Positions 46,422-55,359 are shown, numbered from the stretch's first letter. The stretch is DNA of 64,000 bases from Candidatus Sulfopaludibacter sp. SbA3 (GCA_945890485.1 CAMDCN010000006.1:248001-312000); one strand, 5' to 3'. Notes: generated by a model not told the origin, from the letters alone. Made by a program: numbers and translations.

Positions 46422-47763
46422 CCAGGTGGTAGGTTTCCTGGCGGGGCAGCACCCATTGCATTTTGCCCTGGGGCGTCAGCCACGCTTCTTCTTCCATGCC
46501 GACGAACAACTCCTGGCCGCCCCACTCGGGGACTGGCGTCCGGGCGGAGAGTTCGATCGAGAACCAGGTGCCGGTTTTGAGCGGGACGTCGCCGCGCCCG
46601 GGGACGCCTTGCTGGCGGTCCCACAGCCCGATCAGGGGGCCGGCTCCGTGGCCGTGGTCGCCGATGGGATGGGAATAGACCGTGCCGCGGATCCCCTCAT
46701 CGAGCACCTGGGCGAGCGTCTCGGCCAGAACCTCATTGCCGGAGCGGCCCGGTTTCATCCGTTCGAGCAGTAGGTCCTGCATGCGTTTGGCTTTGTCGAG
46801 AGCGCGGCGGATGCCGGCCGGCGGTTCGGTTTCGCCATCGCGGAGGACATAGCCCATATGCTGGGTGTCCGTATTTAATCTGAGGCCCTGCACCCCAAAA
46901 TCGACATGGAGGACGTCTCCGCGTTCAATGACGACAGAGCCGTCCTCAGAGAGAAAGCTGGCCGCCGTGGCGGACTTCGATTGACGCTGGACGCGGACCG
47001 AGGGCTGAAACCAAGTGCCGAGAGTACGGTCGGCCACCTGCTGCCGAAGCCACCAGACGACATCATGGTTGGTGGTGACGCCGGGGCGGATGACCTCGGC
47101 GGAAAACGCTCGGCGGATGAGTTCGTGGGCCTCCGCCATCAGTTTGGTGTACTGGGGCATCATCTCAGGCAGGCGAGCCTCGACATACTCAAGGGCGAGT
47201 AGTTCGCTTCGCTTGAAACGCTTGGTGATTTCCGGACCCAGATATTCGAGCATCTGCTCATGCTCACCGGCGGTGAGTCCATCGGCGAAGGCATGAGTAC
47301 GGGAAATGTTGATCCCGATCGAACGCGGCTGGCGCTCCGCAATCACCTTCTTTAGAAGCAACCATTGGCCTTCTCCCCACAGTTCGCGGGTCTGATTGCC
47401 CGGCGCCGGCGTAGGATCGCGGTAGACCTCGTAGAGGTCACCATTGGAGCCTCCGCCAAGGGCGAGACGCTCCACTCCTTTCTCTGGGCCGCGGTCAAAG
47501 AAGACGTAAATCGTGCGGCGGCGAGCGGCGAACATGGTGGGTGAGACGAGGGAGTGGAAAACCGGGTCCTCATTGTACTCCCGCGACACGACCAACCACA
47601 TGTCGATGCCGTGCTTACGAAGCAAAGGTGGCAGGATCCGTTCGAGGCGGAGTTTGAGCCACTCTTGTTGGATGGCGGCCTGTTCCCGCATCGATGGAAT
47701 GGGGGACGAGGATTGGGCGGCCACCCCGGAAATGAAAATGAGGAGCAGGCACAGAAGGCGCAT
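46414..47763 (-). CDS. secreted M24-family metallopeptidase (Xaa-Pro aminopeptidase-like)
   Basis: 449 residues from ATG 47763, giving a signal peptide (RLLCLLLIFISGVAAQ); the longer frame from 47835 has a non-hydrophobic tail and overlaps the regulator gene. The pita-bread domain shows the metal ligands: Asp in VLHVDFGVQG, second Asp in NTDTQHMGYV, His in GDHGHGAGPLIG, Glu in WFSIELSA and Glu in VGMEEEAWL. It should remove N-terminal residues before proline in the periplasm. The N-terminal creatinase-like domain includes WLVVSREYNEDPVFHSL. GAGG lies 4 bases before the ATG. Downstream of the response regulator but probably independent. Confidence 0.9.
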   Translation of the reverse strand: MRLLCLLLIFISGVAAQSSSPIPSMREQAAIQQEWLKLRLERILPPLLRKHGIDMWLVVSREYNEDPVFHSLVSPTMFAARRRTIYVFFDRGPEKGVERLALGGGSNGDLYEVYRDPTPAPGNQTRELWGEGQWLLLKKVIAERQPRSIGINISRTHAFADGLTAGEHEQMLEYLGPEITKRFKRSELLALEYVEARLPEMMPQYTKLMAEAHELIRRAFSAEVIRPGVTTNHDVVWWLRQQVADRTLGTWFQPSVRVQRQSKSATAASFLSEDGSVVIERGDVLHVDFGVQGLRLNTDTQHMGYVLRDGETEPPAGIRRALDKAKRMQDLLLERMKPGRSGNEVLAETLAQVLDEGIRGTVYSHPIGDHGHGAGPLIGLWDRQQGVPGRGDVPLKTGTWFSIELSARTPVPEWGGQELFVGMEEEAWLTPQGKMQWVLPRQETYHLVK

Positions 47764-47791
47764 GCTCCTCAGGATAAACGATTGTGCCGGC

Positions 47792-48532
47792 CTAGCCTTG
47801 GAGGTGCAAGCCCTTGTGAATGGCGTAGAGGGCAAGTTCCAGACGGTCTGAGACGCCGAGCTTATCGAAGATGTTATGCAGATGGTTCTTCACCGTCTGC
47901 TCGCTGATGAACATCTTTTCGGCCATTTCCTTATTCTTATACCCTTGGGCGACGAGAGCGACGATTTCGCGCTCGCGGGTACTCAGCGGGGAGCGCTCGC
48001 GCTGCTTCCCACCAGAACTCCCTTGGGACGACAGTTCCGCCCCCGGGGAGGCGAACTGTCGCATGACGGCAGCGGTGGTGTGCGAGTCAAGCCAGATCTC
48101 GCCAGAGTAGACCTTGCGGATGCTCTTGACGATCAGGTCCGGCGCCGTCTGCTTGAGGACAATCCCTGAACAGCCGAGCTTCATGGCCTGGACGAACTCG
48201 TTTTTATCGTCCGAAGCGGTGAGAATGATAACGCGGGTGCGGCGATTCGTCTGTTGAATGGTTTGGAGCGCCTGGAGGCCATCGAGATTTGGCATCCGAA
48301 GATCGAGAAGCAAAACATCGGGGTCGGTCTGTTGTACCAGCTCAATCACGGCGCGGCCGTCACCAGCCTCACCGATCACTTCGACGTCCGATTCGAGCGC
48401 CAAAAGTTTCTTCAGGCCGTCCCGGACAATAGGATGATCGTCGGCGATGGCGACGCGAATCATCTTTACTTTGGGCATTTCCCCTTCGAGAAGGGTATCG
48501 TTCGGTTCCATGATTACAGTGCCGCTTAGCAT
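47792..48532 (-). CDS. NarL/FixJ-type LuxR-family response regulator
   Basis: 246 residues from ATG 48532; downstream ATGs at 48511 and 48478 are alternatives, the last preceded by AAGGGG and giving MPKVKMIRVAIADDHP, a normal receiver start. The receiver has the acidic pair in IADDHP, phospho-Asp in VLLLDLRMPNLDG (Asp77 in the long form) and conserved Lys in IVLKQTAPD. The C-terminal LuxR HTH is complete (STREREIVALVAQGYKNKEMAEKMFISEQTVKNHLHNIFDKLGV). No partner histidine kinase is adjacent. The 254-base region upstream holds possible RNA structure and a palindrome. Confidence 0.93.
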   Translation of the reverse strand: MLSGTVIMEPNDTLLEGEMPKVKMIRVAIADDHPIVRDGLKKLLALESDVEVIGEAGDGRAVIELVQQTDPDVLLLDLRMPNLDGLQALQTIQQTNRRTRVIILTASDDKNEFVQAMKLGCSGIVLKQTAPDLIVKSIRKVYSGEIWLDSHTTAAVMRQFASPGAELSSQGSSGGKQRERSPLSTREREIVALVAQGYKNKEMAEKMFISEQTVKNHLHNIFDKLGVSDRLELALYAIHKGLHLQG

Positions 48533-48740
48533 AGCTCTTAGTAGCCTCGCCTCGATAGTAACGGGAGAGTAGTACGGGGGTCAATTCAGGTCATTAGGAA
48601 GCTGAGGCTACCAGATAACCTTACGGAATTCCCGTAACTTACCTATTACCCTAAGGCAGATGGCTACCCGGATCCCCTCGAAAGTGGGTATCACTCCGCA
48701 GGGAAAACCGGAACTTTTGCTTTTCGGATAGCCTAATAAT
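48533..48740 (-). promoter_or_regulatory. structured leader/operator candidate of the response-regulator gene
   Basis: On the minus strand three paired elements occur in order: GGCTATCC (48726-48733) with GGGTAGCC (48662-48669), 8 pairs including one G-U and enclosing 56 bases; palindrome TTACGGGAATTCCGTAA (48621-48637); and GTAGCCTC (48604-48611) with GAGGCTAC (48541-48548), a perfect 8-pair stem ending 9 bases before the longest start. No gene lies in 48533-48786. It could be an RNA leader, an operator array or both; I cannot match it to a known riboswitch. Confidence 0.4.
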
Positions 48741-48786
48741 AACAGATACTGAGCGTCCGCCAAGGCGCCTCTAAGCCGTTGCAGCG

Positions 48787-49374
48787 CTAAAGGTTCTCGA
48801 TCGACTGCTGCAATTTCTCGGCGAAGTTCTCCCCCGATTCCGACCAGAGTGAGCGGCGTTCAACCGGGAGGGCTTCATCGAGTTGCTGCACCAATCGGAG
48901 CAAACCCTTCAGATTGGAACGCGTGTAGTAAGCGCTGGCGGGATCGTCGGGCCGCGGGAGATAGTGTGTGTCCAGGCCGAAGTCGATGCGGAGGTGCTCG
49001 GCAGGACTGTCTTCGCCGAGGAGGGGTGTGTCGGCGAAGTCGGGCCCGAAGCAGGTGAGCGTAACTCGGGCGGGCCGGAGCTCCCATTCTTTCCGGAACT
49101 GCCAGAGGCCCCACCAGGTTTCAAGAACGTAGGCGCAGTCGGCATGAAGGAACTCGTTGGCGCACTCGATTACTTCGGCGGGGTCGAGCGGATCGGGAAA
49201 CGGGCGTTCGAGGAGCGGCGGCTCCGTGGAAGAGACCGCTTCGACACGCAAAACGCTATGAGAGGGGTTCTGCGGCGAATAGGGAAACCGCTCCAGCATC
49301 TTGCCGAAGGGCCGCAGCATGGAGAGCGCGGAGAAGTTGCGGAGCCAGTAGGATAAATAAAGAGAGTCGGCCAT
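48787..49374 (-). CDS. hypothetical protein
   Basis: 195 residues, no signal peptide or membrane segment. It begins ADSLYLSYWLRNFSALSMLRPFGKML; the centre is Trp-rich (YVLETWWGLWQFRKEWEL) and the end is acidic and helical. I do not recognise a named family, but codon use and lack of overlap support a real gene. AAGGA directly precedes the ATG. It is divergent from the cox3-like gene with a 40-base gap containing both promoters. Confidence 0.75.
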   Translation of the reverse strand: MADSLYLSYWLRNFSALSMLRPFGKMLERFPYSPQNPSHSVLRVEAVSSTEPPLLERPFPDPLDPAEVIECANEFLHADCAYVLETWWGLWQFRKEWELRPARVTLTCFGPDFADTPLLGEDSPAEHLRIDFGLDTHYLPRPDDPASAYYTRSNLKGLLRLVQQLDEALPVERRSLWSESGENFAEKLQQSIENL

Positions 49375-49402
49375 TCCTTACAACATCATAAGGGGTAGGG
49401 CG

Positions 49403-49408
49403 TATAGG
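49403..49408 (+). promoter_or_regulatory. -10 hexamer before the cox3-like gene
   Basis: TATAGG ends exactly 6 bases before the ATG at 49415. GGGAG also lies between them, so either leaderless or ordinary initiation is possible. Confidence 0.3.
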
Positions 49409-49414
49409 GAGACA

Positions 49415-50017
49415 ATGACAGATTCTGAAATTCGACCGGTTGGCGAGGCGCCTGCGGCTCCCGGGATGAGCTTGGGGACCATGGGCATGCTGTTGACCCT
49501 GGTCTCGATCGCCTGCTTTTTTGGAGCTCTGGTGGCCGCATACGCGATCATTTTGCCGGACAAACCGGCAAAGGCGTCCATCGTGATGCCCTGGGTGTTC
49601 TGGCTTAGTACGGGATTGATGCTGGTGAGCAGCGGGACGCTACAGTGGGCTCGGCGGGCGTTGCGACGGGCGCAATTGGGTGAATACCGGCTGCGGCTGA
49701 TGGTGACCATTGGTATGGGATACGCGTTTCTGGCTGCACAGGTAGCCGGCGGGTGGCTGCTGCTGGCGAGTGGCGTCGCAGTTTCGGCGAATCCACAGGG
49801 CAACATGTTCTATGTGTTCAGCTTTGTGCACGGGGCCCATCTGATTGGCGGAATCGGGGGGATGCACTGGTTGCACGGAAGGTCGAAGCGCCTTCAGGAT
49901 GGCGAGGAGCAACCGCTCCGGCGGCATCGCATGGAGGCTCGCCTGACGGGGATGTACTGGCACTTCATGGGAGTGCTATGGATTGCATTGTTTGCGTTTT
50001 TGCTGATTTGGCGTTGA
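49415..50017 (+). CDS. cytochrome c oxidase subunit III-like protein
   Basis: 200 residues. Five hydrophobic segments (such as GMLLTLVSIACFFGALVAAYAII, VMPWVFWLSTGLMLVSSGTLQWARRAL and ALFAFLLIW), with the COX3 hallmarks FSFVHGAHLIGGIGG and MYWHFMGVLWIALFAFLL. Subunit III stabilises haem-copper oxidases at the inner membrane. No other oxidase subunit lies within the window, so this is a detached copy. It is short compared with mitochondrial-type subunit III (about 260) but normal for bacterial five-helix forms. Confidence 0.85.
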   Translation: MTDSEIRPVGEAPAAPGMSLGTMGMLLTLVSIACFFGALVAAYAIILPDKPAKASIVMPWVFWLSTGLMLVSSGTLQWARRALRRAQLGEYRLRLMVTIGMGYAFLAAQVAGGWLLLASGVAVSANPQGNMFYVFSFVHGAHLIGGIGGMHWLHGRSKRLQDGEEQPLRRHRMEARLTGMYWHFMGVLWIALFAFLLIWR

Positions 50018-50094
50018 TGCCGACTGCGAACTTTGCCGAAACGATGATCCTCCGTTGGCTCGCGAGTGCCGTGTTCCGGTGCTCGGGAGGGAGT

Positions 50095-50103
50095 TGATAC
50101 AAT
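50095..50103 (+). promoter_or_regulatory. extended -10 before the serine-hydrolase gene, near-leaderless
   Basis: TGATACAAT fits TGn plus TACAAT (50098-50103, five of six). It ends 8 bases before the ATG at 50112, giving a leader of about 2 bases. No Shine-Dalgarno lies between (GGAGG at 50087-50091 is too distant). Confidence 0.45.
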
Positions 50104-50111
50104 CGGGCGCG

Positions 50112-51251
50112 ATGCGAATTCTATTGGTTGGGCTCTTGGCCGGCGCTCTGTGGGCGCAGAACGGATTGGACATGGCGAGGTTGGGGGCGATTCCGGGCAG
50201 GATGCAGGAGTTCGTTGCCGCAGGCAAGGTGGCCGGCGTCGTTACGCTTGTCGGCCGGTCAGGTGGCGTCGTGGACCTGAAGGCGACCGGTTACTTTGAC
50301 CTGGAAACGAAAGCGCCGCTCCGGACTGACCACATTTTCCAGATCCATTCGATGACGAAGCCGATGGTCGCCATTGGCATTCTGATGTTGGCTGAGGAGG
50401 GTAAACTCTCCATCTCCGATCCGGTGGAGAAACATCTTCCGGAGTTTCGCACGTTGCCCGAAAAGATTACGCTGTTGCAACTGCTGACGCATACGGCGGG
50501 AATGCCTTTGAACCCGCCGCCGGGCATCGGAGAGTTACACGGTGCGTTGCACAAGCCGCTGGCTGACGTGGCGCTGATTTATTCGCAGACGCCGCTGGGC
50601 TACCGTCCGGGGAGCAAGTGGCAGTACAGCAATGCCGGAATCGCCGTGTTGGCGCGGGTGCTCGAAGTGCATTCGGGGATGCGGTTTGAGGAGTTTCTCG
50701 CCAAGCGGATCTTTGAGCCGTTGGGGATGAAGGATTCGTATATCTTTCCGCCGAAAGAGAAGTGGGGGCGCATGCCCACCGCGTACATTCTGCGCGACGG
50801 CAAGCCGGTGAAGTATACAGCCGACCCGCTGGGAGAAGGGGCGATGAAGTACCGGGCGGGGGCCAAGTACTCACTGCCCGAAGGCGGCGTCTACTCGACG
50901 GCCAACGACCTGTTCCTGCTCTATCAGGCGCTGCTGCGGGACGGGAAGGCGGCCAATGGCTTCCGGCTGCTATCGCCGGCGTCGGTTAGGCAGATGCGTA
51001 CGGTGCAGACGGGCGAGTTGGCCACGAACGGCCCTGGCATGGGCTGGGGGTTGGGCTGCTCGGTGGTCCGGCCTGGTTTTTCGCCGATGGGGATGAGCCC
51101 GGGCACGTACGGCCACGGCGGACGGTACGGCACGTACTCGTTTATCGATCCAGCGAAGGACCTGATCGGAATCTTTCTCATCCATCGCGAAGGCGGCGGC
51201 GACGAGCGGACCGCCTTTGTGCAGATGACTTACTCAGCGTTAGTCGAGTAA
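50112..51251 (+). CDS. beta-lactamase-family serine hydrolase, secreted
   Basis: 379 residues from ATG 50112; the upstream TTG extension lacks a signal. Signal peptide ([15 protein letters not shown]). Class C/penicillin-binding-protein-like motifs: nucleophile Ser80 in SMTK (80-83), Tyr in [17 protein letters not shown], and a C-terminal [14 protein letters not shown] replacing KTG. It may be an esterase, D-aminopeptidase or carboxypeptidase; true beta-lactamase activity is not implied. Convergent overlap of 12 bases with hemB. Confidence 0.92.
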   Translation: MRILLVGLLAGALWAQNGLDMARLGAIPGRMQEFVAAGKVAGVVTLVGRSGGVVDLKATGYFDLETKAPLRTDHIFQIHSMTKPMVAIGILMLAEEGKLSISDPVEKHLPEFRTLPEKITLLQLLTHTAGMPLNPPPGIGELHGALHKPLADVALIYSQTPLGYRPGSKWQYSNAGIAVLARVLEVHSGMRFEEFLAKRIFEPLGMKDSYIFPPKEKWGRMPTAYILRDGKPVKYTADPLGEGAMKYRAGAKYSLPEGGVYSTANDLFLLYQALLRDGKAANGFRLLSPASVRQMRTVQTGELATNGPGMGWGLGCSVVRPGFSPMGMSPGTYGHGGRYGTYSFIDPAKDLIGIFLIHREGGGDERTAFVQMTYSALVE

Positions 51252-52211
51252 CCGGGCGGCATCCTTGGCAAAGTAAGTGAGAATAATGCTGGCTCCCGCG
51301 CGCCGGATGGAGGTCAACGACTCCATCATCATCCGGTCGCCGTCGATCCAACCGAGGCGGGCCGCGGCCACGATCTGGCTGAACTCACCGGAGACCTGGT
51401 AGGCGGCAATGGGCACTTCAAAGCGGTCATAAGCCTGGCGGATGATGTCGAGGTAGGCGAGCGCGGGCTTGACCATCAGGATGTCGGCGCCTTCTTCGAG
51501 GTCGAGGGCCATCTCTTTCATGGCCTCGCGGGCGTTTGCGGGGTCCATTTGGTACGTGCGGCGGTCGCCGAACTGGGGCGTGGATTCGGCGGCCTCGCGG
51601 AAGGGGCCATAGTAGCTGGAGGCAAACTTGGCGGCGTAGGCCATGATGGGGATGTGCGAGAAGCCGGACTCGTCGAGGGAGTCGCGGATAGCCGCCACGC
51701 GACCGTCCATCATGTCGGACGGCGCGACGATGTCGGCCCCCGCGCGGGCATGCGAGACGGCGGAGGCGGCGAGCCATTCGAGGGTAATGTCGTTGTCGAC
51801 GTCGCCATCGACAATTTTGCCGCAGTGGCCGTGGGAGGTGTATTCGCAATTGCAGACATCGGTAACGACGAGAAGGCCGGGAACCTCCTGCTTGATCGCG
51901 CGGACGGCGCGTTGGACGACGCCTTCGTCGTCGTAGGCCCCGGTGGCTTCCTCATCCTTGTGCTTGGGAATGCCGAACAGGATCACGCCGCCGATGCCGA
52001 GCGAGTGGATCAGGGCGCACTCGCGGACCGTTTCGTCGATCGACATCTGGAAGTTGCCCGGCATGGCGCCGATCTCTTTGCGGATGCCTTCGCCTTCGAC
52101 GACGAACAGGGGAAAGATGAAATTGGAGGGCTGGAGGTGGGTCTCGCGGACAAGCGCGCGCATGGCGGGCGTGCGGCGGAGACGGCGAGGGCGGTCGATG
52201 GGGAAGGGCAT
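51240..52211 (-). CDS. hemB: porphobilinogen synthase (delta-aminolevulinic acid dehydratase)
   Basis: 323 residues, full length. It condenses two 5-aminolevulinate molecules to porphobilinogen in haem synthesis. The zinc-type cysteine cluster [14 protein letters not shown] is present, with active-site lysines in [16 protein letters not shown] and [14 protein letters not shown] (Schiff base). It begins [23 protein letters not shown] as in other HemB. TAAAAT ends 7 bases before the ATG, overlapping the stop of the upstream hypothetical gene. No other haem genes lie nearby. Confidence 0.97.
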   Translation of the reverse strand: MPFPIDRPRRLRRTPAMRALVRETHLQPSNFIFPLFVVEGEGIRKEIGAMPGNFQMSIDETVRECALIHSLGIGGVILFGIPKHKDEEATGAYDDEGVVQRAVRAIKQEVPGLLVVTDVCNCEYTSHGHCGKIVDGDVDNDITLEWLAASAVSHARAGADIVAPSDMMDGRVAAIRDSLDESGFSHIPIMAYAAKFASSYYGPFREAAESTPQFGDRRTYQMDPANAREAMKEMALDLEEGADILMVKPALAYLDIIRQAYDRFEVPIAAYQVSGEFSQIVAAARLGWIDGDRMMMESLTSIRRAGASIILTYFAKDAARLLD

Positions 52212-52218
52212 AGGCCCT

Positions 52219-52224
52219 ATTTTA
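52219..52224 (-). promoter_or_regulatory. -10 hexamer before hemB
   Basis: TAAAAT (five of six) on the minus strand ends 7 bases before the hemB ATG and overlaps the stop codon of the upstream gene. AGGG lies between, so coupling from the upstream transcript is an alternative. Confidence 0.3.
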
Positions 52225-53148
52225 CTTGCAAGTGCCGGTGCATACCTTCTCGGAGATCTTTTGAGCTGGGCCGAGGTTGGCCGGGTTGTCGAGGGCGGGC
52301 CGACGGATGCTGAGGCTTTCGATGGTCTGGCCGTTTGCGGTTCGTTTTTCGATGATCTGCTGCTCGCGGAGCTGAGGCTGATCGGAGTTTGGGCGGCCCG
52401 GGGAGCTCATGCCGAAGATGGTGACCTGCTTGATCTCGGAGCCGTCCGGCCGCTTCTGCGTCTCGGCGACGGATTGGCCGTTCAGTTGAAGCTGGCCGGA
52501 AGGGCCGGCAATGTACTGCGCCGCGTTCTCGATAGTTTTGCCGTTTAGCTCCTTGGTCTGCTTCACTTCGCGAAGCGCCGGGAGGAAGTTGCCGTTCGAA
52601 TCGCGGCGTTCGACGGTGAGCGACTCCTGCTTGGTCTTGTCGCCGGTTTCGATCCGGGCTTGTTTCCGCTCGAAGAGCTCGACGGAGCCGTTTAGAGTGG
52701 GCCGGGCGACCTGGGTTTCAATCGTTTCGACGTTGCCGGTGGTGCGGGCGATGGCCGTCGTCTTTTCTGCGAGTGAGAAGCCGCCGCTAATGTTGCCGTA
52801 GAAGACCTGCGTTTCGACCGACTTGGAGCCGTCGGGGTGCTTGCGCTCTTCAATCTGCAGCTTCTGGGGAGGGCCGGGCTGGCCGCTGGCGTCGTAAGGG
52901 CGAATGATGCGTTCGACCACGCGGCCGGAGGCGTCGTCGCGGATAACGCGCTCCTCCACCTTCTCGATTGGCGAAAGACCGCCATTCAGATTCCGAACCG
53001 ATTGCTCGCTGGACCCCTTAGCCGTGGAACCTTCCGAGGCGAGTTGGCGGCCACCATTGGAATCGAAGGTGTAAGTCCGGGTCGTACTGCTCTGTTGCTG
53101 GCCCCACACGGCGAAAACTCCGCAGAGAGCGAGTGCCCAATACCGCAT
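52222..53148 (-). CDS. secreted repeat-rich hypothetical protein
   Basis: 308 residues from ATG 53148, giving a clean signal peptide ([16 protein letters not shown]); an earlier start at 53175 adds a charged tail. The mature part consists of repeating beta-like units: [55 protein letters not shown], with recurrent x-R-x-D-x-x-G and ET/ER pairs. It ends with a Cys pair (KVCTGTCK) that could form a disulfide. Family unknown. It lies 10 bases upstream of hemB and is divergent from miaB. Confidence 0.75.
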   Translation of the reverse strand: MRYWALALCGVFAVWGQQQSSTTRTYTFDSNGGRQLASEGSTAKGSSEQSVRNLNGGLSPIEKVEERVIRDDASGRVVERIIRPYDASGQPGPPQKLQIEERKHPDGSKSVETQVFYGNISGGFSLAEKTTAIARTTGNVETIETQVARPTLNGSVELFERKQARIETGDKTKQESLTVERRDSNGNFLPALREVKQTKELNGKTIENAAQYIAGPSGQLQLNGQSVAETQKRPDGSEIKQVTIFGMSSPGRPNSDQPQLREQQIIEKRTANGQTIESLSIRRPALDNPANLGPAQKISEKVCTGTCK

Positions 53149-53196
53149 AATCTGTCTTTCGGCCGTTTGCGGCAAAAACTACAGGCCCCTCACCCC

Positions 53197-53202
53197 TATA
53201 AT
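53197..53202 (+). promoter_or_regulatory. consensus -10 (TATAAT) of miaB, leaderless
   Basis: A perfect TATAAT lies exactly 6 bases before the GTG start at 53209, so +1 is predicted at the start codon. AAGG is adjacent to GTG, too close to act as a Shine-Dalgarno. The -35 region is poor. Confidence 0.5.
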
Positions 53203-53208
53203 ATAAGG

Positions 53209-54552
53209 GTGGATCGCTCTTTTTACATCGAAACCTTCGGTTGCCAGATGAACGTGCATGACTCTGAAAAAGTTATCGGCACGCTGAGGGAGCGCGGGTA
53301 TTTGCAGGTTCCGACGGCGGAAGAGGCCGGATTGGTTCTGTACAACACCTGTTCGATCCGGGATAAGGCCGAGCAGAAGGTCTTCAACAAGCTGCAGAAC
53401 TTCAAGAAAGGCGCCAAGAAGGGCAACCAGGTGTTCGGCGTGCTGGGGTGCGTGGCGCAGCAGGAAGGCGAGAAGATTTTTGATCGGGCGCCCCACGTTT
53501 CGCTCGTGGTGGGTTCGGCGAGCTACACGAAGTTCCCGGAACTGCTGGTGCAGATTGAGCAGGGTGGCCGCCGGGTGACCGGGCTGAGCCTGGATACGGA
53601 CGAGGCGTTCGACACGCCGTATACGCGGCGGGACAATCCATACCGGGCCTTTGTCACGATCATCGAAGGCTGCGACAAGAACTGCTCCTATTGCGTAGTG
53701 CCGTTTACGCGGGGGCCGGAGCGGAGCCGGACCGCGGACAGCGTGATCGACGAAGTTAGGCGGTTGGCGGATCTCGGGTATACCGAGATTACGTTGCTCG
53801 GGCAGAATGTGAACTCGTATCGCGATCCCTCGCCGAAGGGTTGGGACTTTGCCGACTGCCTGGAGCAGGTAGGCCTTGTGAACGGCATCCGGCGAGTTCG
53901 TTTTACGACCTCGCATCCGCGGGATTTCACGAAGTCGATCGTTGAAGCGATCGACGCGACGCCCTCGCTGTGCAACCACATTCATTTGCCGGTGCAGAGC
54001 GGGTCGAACCGGATTCTGGACGGGATGCAGCGGCTCTACACCCGGGAGCAGTATCTCGAACGGATCGGTTGGATGAAGGCCGCCAAGCGGCCGATGGCGA
54101 TTACGACCGACATCATCGTCGGCTTCCCCGGCGAGACCGATCAGGACATCGCGGATACGCTGGCGCTGCTGGATGAAGTGCAGTACGATGCGATTTTCAA
54201 CTTCAAGTACTCGCCCCGGCCCAATACGCCGGCGCTGGTGCTGGGTGATCAGATTCCGGAAGAAGAGAAAGGCCGGCGGCACATGCAGGTGCAGGAGCGG
54301 CAGCGGATGATCCAGATTCAGAACAACGCGAACTACGTGGGCGAAACCTACGAGGTACACGCGGAGTTCTTCAACTTGGCGACCGGCCAGTGGGTGGGTA
54401 AGACGACACAGCACAAGACCGTGAACTTCTCGCATCCTGGCGGGCAAGGGGCGCAACTGCAGGGGCAATATCTGGATGTGCTGGTGACACGATCAGGGCC
54501 GGTCTCGCTCGTAGGCGAGGCGGTAGGAGAAGCGGTTGGCGAAGCGGCATAG
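53209..54552 (+). CDS. miaB: tRNA-2-methylthio-N6-dimethylallyladenosine synthase MiaB
   Basis: 447 residues from GTG 53209, the start that gives VDRSFYIETFGCQMNVHDSE; a longer frame upstream has no homology. Methylthiotransferase: N-terminal UPF0004 domain with Cys12, Cys48 and Cys81 for the auxiliary iron-sulfur cluster, radical-SAM CxxxCxxC at Cys155, Cys159 and Cys162 (GCDKNCSYCVVPFTRGPE), and a TRAM domain at the end (GETYEVHAE onward). It modifies A37 of tRNAs reading UNN codons. The C-terminus bears a small GEAVGEAVGEAA repeat. The BFN gene follows directly. Confidence 0.96.
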   Translation: MDRSFYIETFGCQMNVHDSEKVIGTLRERGYLQVPTAEEAGLVLYNTCSIRDKAEQKVFNKLQNFKKGAKKGNQVFGVLGCVAQQEGEKIFDRAPHVSLVVGSASYTKFPELLVQIEQGGRRVTGLSLDTDEAFDTPYTRRDNPYRAFVTIIEGCDKNCSYCVVPFTRGPERSRTADSVIDEVRRLADLGYTEITLLGQNVNSYRDPSPKGWDFADCLEQVGLVNGIRRVRFTTSHPRDFTKSIVEAIDATPSLCNHIHLPVQSGSNRILDGMQRLYTREQYLERIGWMKAAKRPMAITTDIIVGFPGETDQDIADTLALLDEVQYDAIFNFKYSPRPNTPALVLGDQIPEEEKGRRHMQVQERQRMIQIQNNANYVGETYEVHAEFFNLATGQWVGKTTQHKTVNFSHPGGQGAQLQGQYLDVLVTRSGPVSLVGEAVGEAVGEAA

Positions 54553-54577
54553 AATGGAAGTGGAAATTGGAGGGCGC

Positions 54578-55063
54578 GTGGAAATCGAAATGAAGATTCG
54601 GGGTCTCATGATGGACCCGGTAACCCAGACGCCCATTGTCATCCTGAAGGATGTGGACGGCGGTACGATTTTGCCCATTTGGGTGGGCATGTACGAAGCG
54701 AATGCGATTGCGTTGGAGATTGAAAAGGTCGCGACGCCGCGGCCAATGACGCACGATTTGATCAAGACGCTGCTGGCCGGCTTGGAGACAAGCGTCAGCA
54801 AAGTGGTCGTGAACGAATTGAAGGACGACACCTTCTACGCGATGATTTGGCTGGAAAAAGACGGCGAGTTGATCACGGTGGATTCGCGGCCTTCGGATGC
54901 GTTGGCGCTGGCGCTGCGGACGGATTGCCCGATTTTCGTCGATGAGCAGGTGATCCGGACGTCGAAGGCGACGAACTCGGTGTCGGATAAGGTGACTAAC
55001 GACGAGTTGAAGCGTTGGCTCGAGAGCCTGAACGACGAGGATCTCGGCCGGTACAAGATGTAA
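54578..55063 (+). CDS. bifunctional nuclease (BFN/DUF151) family protein
   Basis: 161 residues from GTG 54578, chosen because GGAGG (54569-54573) lies 4 bases before it; ATG 54554 (just after the miaB stop) and ATG 54590 are alternatives. The core MKIRGLMMDPVTQTPIVILKDVDGGTILPIWVG is a strong DUF151 signature, followed by EANAIALEIE and SRPSDALALALRTDCPIFV. Members have DNase/RNase activity in plants and a less clear role in bacteria. Probably co-transcribed with miaB; the stop is fused to the next start (TAATG). Confidence 0.93.
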   Translation: MEIEMKIRGLMMDPVTQTPIVILKDVDGGTILPIWVGMYEANAIALEIEKVATPRPMTHDLIKTLLAGLETSVSKVVVNELKDDTFYAMIWLEKDGELITVDSRPSDALALALRTDCPIFVDEQVIRTSKATNSVSDKVTNDELKRWLESLNDEDLGRYKM

Positions 55064-55359
55064 TGTTAGAGATCTTCGAGCGGTTGGCGGCAGCGGGGAT
55101 TGACCTGCTGCCGGCGGAGATCCCGACGCATTTTCTGCTGGTTCGCGGTGGGTTCGTTTCGTTGGTGGAGCGGCGGGATAAGGGCTTTGGGAATATCGGC
55201 GCGCCGGGGTTGATGGTTGAGCAGGGCTTTGCCGCGCTGGTGTGGCGGGGCGGGGAAGCGTATTTTGTGGGGAAGGGGTATGAACGGCGGGCCGAAGCCG
55301 AAGAGGTGGCGGCGTTGCGGGCGTTCGACCGGGAACTGCGGGCGTGCCTCGAAGGCTAA
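55063..55359 (+). CDS. small hypothetical protein
   Basis: 98 residues from ATG 55063, which overlaps the preceding TAA. Sequence starts LEIFERLAAAGIDLLPAEIPTHFLLVRGGFVSLVERR, with an alternating beta/alpha pattern and the segment GYERRAEAEEVAALRAFDRELRACLEG. No signal peptide and no family recognised. The translational coupling to the BFN gene supports a real product. Its stop overlaps that of the convergent gene by 4 bases. Confidence 0.75.
   Translation: MLEIFERLAAAGIDLLPAEIPTHFLLVRGGFVSLVERRDKGFGNIGAPGLMVEQGFAALVWRGGEAYFVGKGYERRAEAEEVAALRAFDRELRACLEG

Noticed and set aside
48660-48740. Cyclic-di-GMP riboswitch
   Set aside because: GGGTAGCC and the enclosing stem recall the class, but the conserved GCAAA/CGCAAAG elements and the tetraloop-receptor pair are not present.
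52837-53208. Upstream extension of MiaB
   Set aside because: The extra residues lie antisense to the secreted repeat protein and share nothing with MiaB; GTG 53209 gives the normal N-terminus.
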